NCBI GenBank assembly: GCA_904384225.1
Contig: CAJFJV010000001.1
Coordinates: forward strand, 62,001-126,000
Reading direction: 5' to 3'
Origin: an uncultured Oscillospiraceae bacterium
Lineage (GTDB): Bacteria > Bacillota > Clostridia > Oscillospirales > Ruminococcaceae
DNA length: 64,000 bases
Positions 59,928 through 64,000 of the stretch are shown piece after piece; position 1 is the first letter of the stretch; every line of letters begins with the position of its first letter. A program made the translations under genes and the position numbers. The notes beneath the pieces were generated by a model. That model worked only from the letters and a program-made list of their open reading frames with translations, made no database searches and was not told the DNA's origin.

Positions 59928-61103
59928 TCAGTGATGGAACAGGCGAATCCCTGTAAACGCCATTGCAATGTCGTACTTGTTGCAGGTCTCAATCACATGG
60001 TCGTCACGGATTGATCCGCCCGGCTGTGCAATATAGCAGACGCCGCTTCTATGCGCGCGCTCAATATTGTCGCCAAACGGGAAAAAGGCATCGGAGCCCA
60101 GCGCAACGCCGGTCAGTTTATCAAGCCAAGCCCGTTTTTCCTCGCGGGTGAGCGGTGCGGGCTGCTCAGTGAAGGTAGCCTGCCACACGTCATCGCCGAT
60201 CACGTCTTCATAGTCCTCACTGATATAGACGTCAATGGCATTATCGCGGTCTGCGCGCCGGATCCCCTCTTTAAACGGCAGATTCAGCACCTTTTCGTGC
60301 TGGCGCAGCCACCAGATATCTGCCTTATTTCCGGCAAGGCGGGTGCAGTGGATTCTCGACTGCTGCCCCGCACCGATACCGATCGCCTGCCCGTCTTTTA
60401 CATAGCAGACGGAGTTTGACTGCGTATATTTTAATGCAATCAGCGAGATGATGAGATCCCGTTTGGCGTCGGCCGGAATCTCCTTATTGGCCGTAATCAC
60501 ATTGGAAAGAAGCGTTTCGTCGATTTTCAGCTCGTTCCTTCCCTGCTCAAAAGTAATGCCGTAAACATCCTTATGCTCAATCGGCGCCGGATTGTAGGAG
60601 GGATCGATTTTAATGATGTTATAGCTGCCTTTGCGCTTCGATTTTAAAATGGCAAGCGCCTCCTCCGTATAATCCGGCGCAATAACGCCGTCGGATACCT
60701 CGCGCGCAATCAGCTTTGCAGTTGGGACGTCACAGCAGTCGGAAAGCGCAATAAAGTCCCCGTAAGACGACATGCGGTCTGCGCCGCGCGCCCTCGCATA
60801 AGCGCAGGCAAGCGGGGAAAGCTCTGCATCGTCCACAAAATAAATCCTGCGCAGCACGTCTGAGAGCGGGAGGCCGACCGCCGCGCCCGCCGGGCTTACA
60901 TGCTTAAACGACGCAGCAGCAGGAAGGCCCGTCGCTTCTTTCAGCTCTTTCACAAGCTGCCAGCTGTTGAAGGCGTCCAAAAAGTTGATATACCCCGGCC
61001 GTCCGGACAGGACTTCTATCGGCAGTTCGGCGCCATCCTTCATAAAAATACGGGAAGGCTTTTGATTTGGGTTGCAGCCATATTTCAAAGCAAGCTCTTT
61101 CAT
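59928..61103 (-). CDS. purH: Stand-alone AICAR formyltransferase (PurH transformylase domain only)
   Basis: A 391-residue enzyme that formylates AICAR with 10-formyl-tetrahydrofolate, the ninth step of IMP synthesis. It begins ALKYGCNPNQKPSRIF and contains ASFKHVSPAGAAVG (catalytic lysine and histidine), DRMSSYGDFIALSD, LKYTQSNSVCYVKDGQAIGIGAGQQSRIHCTRLAG and SDAFFPFGDNIERAHRSGV, all of the transformylase half. The MGS-like IMP cyclohydrolase half that normally forms the N-terminus of PurH (about 200 residues) is absent. The missing activity is supplied by the PurO-type gene directly upstream. Confidence 0.93.
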   Translation of the reverse strand: MKELALKYGCNPNQKPSRIFMKDGAELPIEVLSGRPGYINFLDAFNSWQLVKELKEATGLPAAASFKHVSPAGAAVGLPLSDVLRRIYFVDDAELSPLACAYARARGADRMSSYGDFIALSDCCDVPTAKLIAREVSDGVIAPDYTEEALAILKSKRKGSYNIIKIDPSYNPAPIEHKDVYGITFEQGRNELKIDETLLSNVITANKEIPADAKRDLIISLIALKYTQSNSVCYVKDGQAIGIGAGQQSRIHCTRLAGNKADIWWLRQHEKVLNLPFKEGIRRADRDNAIDVYISEDYEDVIGDDVWQATFTEQPAPLTREEKRAWLDKLTGVALGSDAFFPFGDNIERAHRSGVCYIAQPGGSIRDDHVIETCNKYDIAMAFTGIRLFHH

Positions 61104-61120
61104 AGAAAAATCTTCTCCTT

Positions 61121-61834
61121 TTACTTGTTTTTATTCAGGATCCGGGTTTCCGCTGCCCCTGTGTGAAGATCGACAAAACGGGTGAACAGGCTGACCTTGT
61201 TATCGGCGTTCAACGCATCCCACAGCATTGCGGTAAACGCATCCAGATCGTTCCCGATCTCAACCTTTTCCGGCTCCCCCTCAAAGCTTGGGATCGGACT
61301 GCCGTCACACCGGTAGGTATGGATAAAGCGGCCCTCGCCCGCAACCGGCTGTGCATATTCGTAAAAGAAACGCAAAACGGCGTCGCCGTTGCCGTCATCG
61401 CTTTTTAAGATGGACAGCTTGTAAGAGAAATCCTGATCCGCAAAGGTGACGATACCGGAAATGCGCGGCGTGTAATTCGGCGGATCCGGCTCGAAAGTAC
61501 GGGTACGCAGTGCATCCTCAAAGCCCTTTCCGGATTGGATGAAATCGTAAATGGTATCTGTCTGGTCGCCGTTTGTCACAATCAGCGCATTTCCAAGCGC
61601 ACGCACCGGGGAATAGATGATTAAGGACGGATCGACAAGCTTCGACTCGTCATATGCCCGGGTGCGGATGCCGTTGTCTTCGTTCTCTTCAAAAATGCGG
61701 TTTCTCGAATTTTCACTTCTGCCCATGATAAAGTATGCGACAGCAGCATGCCTGCCGTCGGCAGTTTTGCCGATGATAATGCCGCGCCCCGGGTACGTAT
61801 TTTCACGGAGCGCACGTGGTAAATCAATGCGCAT
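61121..61834 (-). CDS. purO: PurO-type IMP cyclohydrolase
   Basis: A 237-residue protein of the archaeal-type IMP cyclohydrolase family (PF07826), which closes the ring of FAICAR to give IMP. It begins NTYPGRGIIIGKT and has AAVAYFIMGRSENSRNRIF, DPSLIIYSPVRALGNALIVTNGDQTDTI, YTPRISGIVTF and LSILKSDDGN. This family has an NTN-hydrolase fold unrelated to the PurH cyclohydrolase. It is found in archaea and scattered anaerobic bacteria. The second of two adjacent ATGs (61834) is better spaced from AAGGAGG. It lies 17 bases before the AICAR transformylase gene, its metabolic partner. Confidence 0.88.
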   Translation of the reverse strand: MRIDLPRALRENTYPGRGIIIGKTADGRHAAVAYFIMGRSENSRNRIFEENEDNGIRTRAYDESKLVDPSLIIYSPVRALGNALIVTNGDQTDTIYDFIQSGKGFEDALRTRTFEPDPPNYTPRISGIVTFADQDFSYKLSILKSDDGNGDAVLRFFYEYAQPVAGEGRFIHTYRCDGSPIPSFEGEPEKVEIGNDLDAFTAMLWDALNADNKVSLFTRFVDLHTGAAETRILNKNK

Positions 61835-61980
61835 CATGATTCCTCCTTGTTCTCTCAGCCGATCCGCCGGCTGGCCGGTAAAGCAGGCCCTCTTATATTG
61901 CCCTGCGCCCTGCGGTAAAACCGCTGCAAAGCAAAGCAGGCCTTCTGATTTAAACGCCTTTCGCTGCCCTTTTTGCAGCG

Positions 61981-62607
61981 TCAGGGTTCCACAATGGCAA
62001 TCCCATTTTGGATTTTAATCTTATCTTCACAAAAAAGCGAAACAGCTTTAGGAAGTATTTTCCATTCCGCTTCTTCCATCACGCGCTTTTGCAGGCTTTC
62101 CGGCGTATCTCCGTTTTGGACGTCGACGGCCTTTTGCAGGATAATCGCACCGCCGTCGCAGACCTCATTCACAAAATGGACGGTCGCCCCCGTTACCTTG
62201 ACGCCGCTTTTTAAAACCGCCTCATGGACATGCAGCCCATAAAACCCCTTCCCGCAAAAGCTCGGTATCAGCGCCGGATGTACGTTCATCATACGGTACG
62301 GAAATGCATCAGACACCATACGGTCGACGATCGTCATAAATCCTGCATATACCACAAGATCGGCCTCTTCTTCCCGAAGGGCGGCCAAAAGGTCGACAGA
62401 AAACGCCTTGGAATCCGGATACTGCTTCCTTTCGATCACACGCGTCTTGATGCCGGCTTTTTCCGCGCGGGTCAGTGCATATACGCCGGGCTTCGACGCA
62501 ATCACACAGGTAATTTTCCCATTTTTTATGCCGCCCTGCTTTTGTGCGTCAATAAGCGCTTGCAGGTTTGTCCCGCCGCCCGAAACCAGCACTACAATTT
62601 TTTTCAT
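61981..62607 (-). CDS. purN: Phosphoribosylglycinamide formyltransferase
   Basis: A 208-residue enzyme that transfers the formyl group of 10-formyl-tetrahydrofolate to GAR. It starts KKIVVLVSGGGTNLQALIDAQ, has the cofactor/active-site stretch VVYAGFMTIVDRMVSDAFPYRMMNVHPALIPSFCGKGFYGLHVHEAVL with the catalytic Asn-His pair, and VTGATVHFVNEVCDGGAII with the aspartate. The length is typical. The gap to purO (about 145 bases) is GC-rich and shows no gene. Confidence 0.95.
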   Translation of the reverse strand: MKKIVVLVSGGGTNLQALIDAQKQGGIKNGKITCVIASKPGVYALTRAEKAGIKTRVIERKQYPDSKAFSVDLLAALREEEADLVVYAGFMTIVDRMVSDAFPYRMMNVHPALIPSFCGKGFYGLHVHEAVLKSGVKVTGATVHFVNEVCDGGAIILQKAVDVQNGDTPESLQKRVMEEAEWKILPKAVSLFCEDKIKIQNGIAIVEP

Positions 62608-62623
62608 TCCACTTTCTCCTGCC

Positions 62624-63658
62624 TTAAACGATCACGACGCCCTCGTCGCCTGTGGTAACTTCACCCAGTACGAACGCACGCTCTCCTGCGGAATTGAGCG
62701 CTCTGACTGCCGCATCCGCCGTCTCTTTTGAAACTGCCATGCACATCCCCACGCCCATATTGAAGGTATTGAACATATCGCGCTGCGGAATATTGCCGGT
62801 TTTTTGAATCAAATCAAAAATCGGAAGGACAGGGACTGCCGCACGTTCGACTTTTGCCGTACAGCCCGGTCTCATCATACGCGGAATGTTTTCGTAAAAG
62901 CCGCCGCCTGTGATGTGCGAAACCGCTTTGACGTCCGCAGCGGCAATTGCAGCAAGCGCGGGCTTGACATAAAGGCGGGTCGGCGTCAGCAGTGCTTCAC
63001 CCAAGGTTTGGCCCAGTTCTTCACAGTAAATTTCAAGCTTTTCCCTTGTCAAGCCGAACACCTTGCGCACCAGGGAAAAACCGTTTGAATGGATGCCGGA
63101 AGAGGCAATGCCGATCAGCACATCGCCCGGCTCCATGCGGGAGCCGTCGATAATCTTTTCTTCGTCCACCATTCCGACGGTAAAGCCCGCAAGATCATAC
63201 TCATCGTCCGGCATAACGCCCGGATGCTCCGCAGTCTCGCCGCCGATCAGCGCGCACCCGGACTGCACACAGCCCTCTGCAACGCCCTTGACAATCGACG
63301 CAATTTTTTCCGGGACGTTTTTGCCGCAGGCGATGTAGTCGAGGAAAAACAACGGCTTTGCGCCGCAGCAAACCACGTCGTTTACGCACATGGCAACACA
63401 GTCAATCCCGATGGTATCATGCTTGTCCATCAGCATAGCGGCCACAAGCTTTGTGCCGACACCGTCCGTGCCGGAGACCAGCACCGGTTTTTTCATACCG
63501 GAAAAATCCGGTGCGAAAAGGCCGCCGAAACCGCCGATTCCCGAAACGACACCCGGGATCGCCGTTTTCTTCACATGCTCCTTCATCAGCTCAACGGCCT
63601 TATAGCCGGCGGTTACGTCGACTCCGGCCGCTTTATAGCTCTCGCTGAAACTTTTCAT
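62624..63658 (-). CDS. purM: Phosphoribosylformylglycinamidine cyclo-ligase
   Basis: A 344-residue ATP-dependent enzyme that makes aminoimidazole ribotide. Signatures: [93 protein letters not shown] and [16 protein letters not shown]. The length is normal. It lies 16 bases before purN and about 50 bases after purF. Confidence 0.96.
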   Translation of the reverse strand: MKSFSESYKAAGVDVTAGYKAVELMKEHVKKTAIPGVVSGIGGFGGLFAPDFSGMKKPVLVSGTDGVGTKLVAAMLMDKHDTIGIDCVAMCVNDVVCCGAKPLFFLDYIACGKNVPEKIASIVKGVAEGCVQSGCALIGGETAEHPGVMPDDEYDLAGFTVGMVDEEKIIDGSRMEPGDVLIGIASSGIHSNGFSLVRKVFGLTREKLEIYCEELGQTLGEALLTPTRLYVKPALAAIAAADVKAVSHITGGGFYENIPRMMRPGCTAKVERAAVPVLPIFDLIQKTGNIPQRDMFNTFNMGVGMCMAVSKETADAAVRALNSAGERAFVLGEVTTGDEGVVIV

Positions 63659-63711
63659 TTTATCCTATTTCCTTTCGTCGGCGAAATTGTTCTTCTACGC
63701 TGCGAACGCCT

Positions 63712-64000
63712 TTACTCCCTGCCGTCCCAGCAGTACGTGCAGACATTTTCCGGATCTATCCCGATGGCTTCCAGCATTCCCTCCAAAGACTGGTAACGGA
63801 GCGAAGTGAACCTGAGCTCCTTGCAGATCAGGTCGACCATCTGGGAATATTTATCAGTGGTATAGCTGGTGTACGGCGCAAGCACGGACGGATCGTCCGT
63901 CCCCTCGATTTTCTGGATCATCCGGCGGGCAATCAAATCCATATCGCTGGTCGAACGGGAAAAATTCAAGTATTTGCATCCGAACAGGATCGGCGGGCAC
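63712..64000 (-). CDS. purF: Amidophosphoribosyltransferase, C-terminal part
   Basis: Only the last 95 or so codons are in the window; the gene continues past the right edge. Reading from the edge, the frame gives CPPILFGCKYLNFSRS, then DLIARRMIQKIEG and the end YCWDGRE. The CPPxxxGC segment and the CTYCW-type tail are those of PurF, in which these cysteines bind the [4Fe-4S] cluster of the Bacillus-type enzyme. PurF makes phosphoribosylamine, the first committed purine step. The M at 63969 in the ORF track is only an internal TTG. Confidence 0.88.
   Translation of the reverse strand, partial: CPPILFGCKYLNFSRSTSDMDLIARRMIQKIEGTDDPSVLAPYTSYTTDKYSQMVDLICKELRFTSLRYQSLEGMLEAIGIDPENVCTYCWDGRE

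Noticed and set aside
1-64000. CRISPR arrays, tRNA or rRNA genes, insertion sequences, prophage or toxin-antitoxin pairs
   Set aside because: I found no regularly spaced repeats, cloverleaf sequences, transposases, integrases or phage structural genes.

Overview
The window looks like a chromosomal segment from a spore-forming, anaerobic, Gram-positive member of the Clostridia, most likely Oscillospiraceae/Ruminococcaceae-like. The clues are sporulation genes (spoIIP, gpr), a sensory [FeFe]-hydrogenase, a CIRCE/HrcA heat-shock operator, a WalR-type box, SipW-type secretion, a sortase-anchored surface protein, FeoAB, many ABC-F proteins, and strong Shine-Dalgarno sites with frequent TTG starts. 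Most of it is housekeeping DNA with GC-rich codon usage. Two AT-rich patches (about 5.7-6.1 kb and 23.4-24.4 kb) stand out. I see no tRNA, rRNA, CRISPR array, insertion sequence or phage genes.

Layout. 1-0.5 kb: start of a sugar-kinase-like phosphotransferase under a two-operator promoter, divergent from ychF. 1.7-5.7 kb (minus): a DUF4870-like membrane protein; a three-gene extracellular-fibre locus (TasA-like protein interrupted by an amber codon, a second secreted protein with a related domain, SipW signal peptidase); and a G5/3D-domain cell-wall protein with a WalR-like box. 6.1-8.9 kb: spoIIP-gpr (minus) and rpsT (plus). 9.1-11.6 kb: feoAB behind a promoter and a leader with a terminator that resembles a metal riboswitch. 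11.6-19.8 kb: an eight-gene operon pheA-aroB-aroC-aroE/K-aroQ-aroF-aroA-tyrA that covers the shikimate pathway and both prephenate branches. 19.9-23.4 kb: MATE exporter and htpG. 23.5-24.4 kb: two decayed genes. 24.5-26.1 kb: an ABC-F protein with a degenerate second ATPase site. 26.3-32.1 kb (plus): rlmA, a three-gene hydrogenase-sensor/phosphatase cluster, coaX and an ECF substrate-binding subunit. 32.2-41.6 kb (minus): msrA-like, metY, ABC-F, homocysteine methyltransferase, argS, DUF1934, murI, ddl. 41.7-44.6 kb (minus): an uncharacterised protein with calcium-loop-like motifs, and a beta-hydroxyacid dehydrogenase. 44.8-52.4 kb (plus): pth-mfd, manA-glucokinase, a beta-helix protein. 52.5-57.9 kb (minus): surface protein, rarA, esterase, glyA. 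58.1-64 kb (minus): purine genes purF'-purM-purN-purO-AICAR transformylase-orf-purD.

How it fits together. The aromatic operon has translationally coupled genes and an AroE-AroK fusion. The purine operon replaces bifunctional PurH with two separate proteins, a stand-alone AICAR transformylase and a PurO-type IMP cyclohydrolase. The wall and surface genes (3D-domain protein, TasA-like/SipW, NPDTG protein, murI/ddl) each show their own control sites. The most unusual items are the feoAB leader, the in-frame amber codon in the fibre protein, the hydrogenase-PAS/phosphatase module, the degenerate ABC-F and the orphan 636-residue protein. All function calls come from reading motifs by eye; no searches were run.
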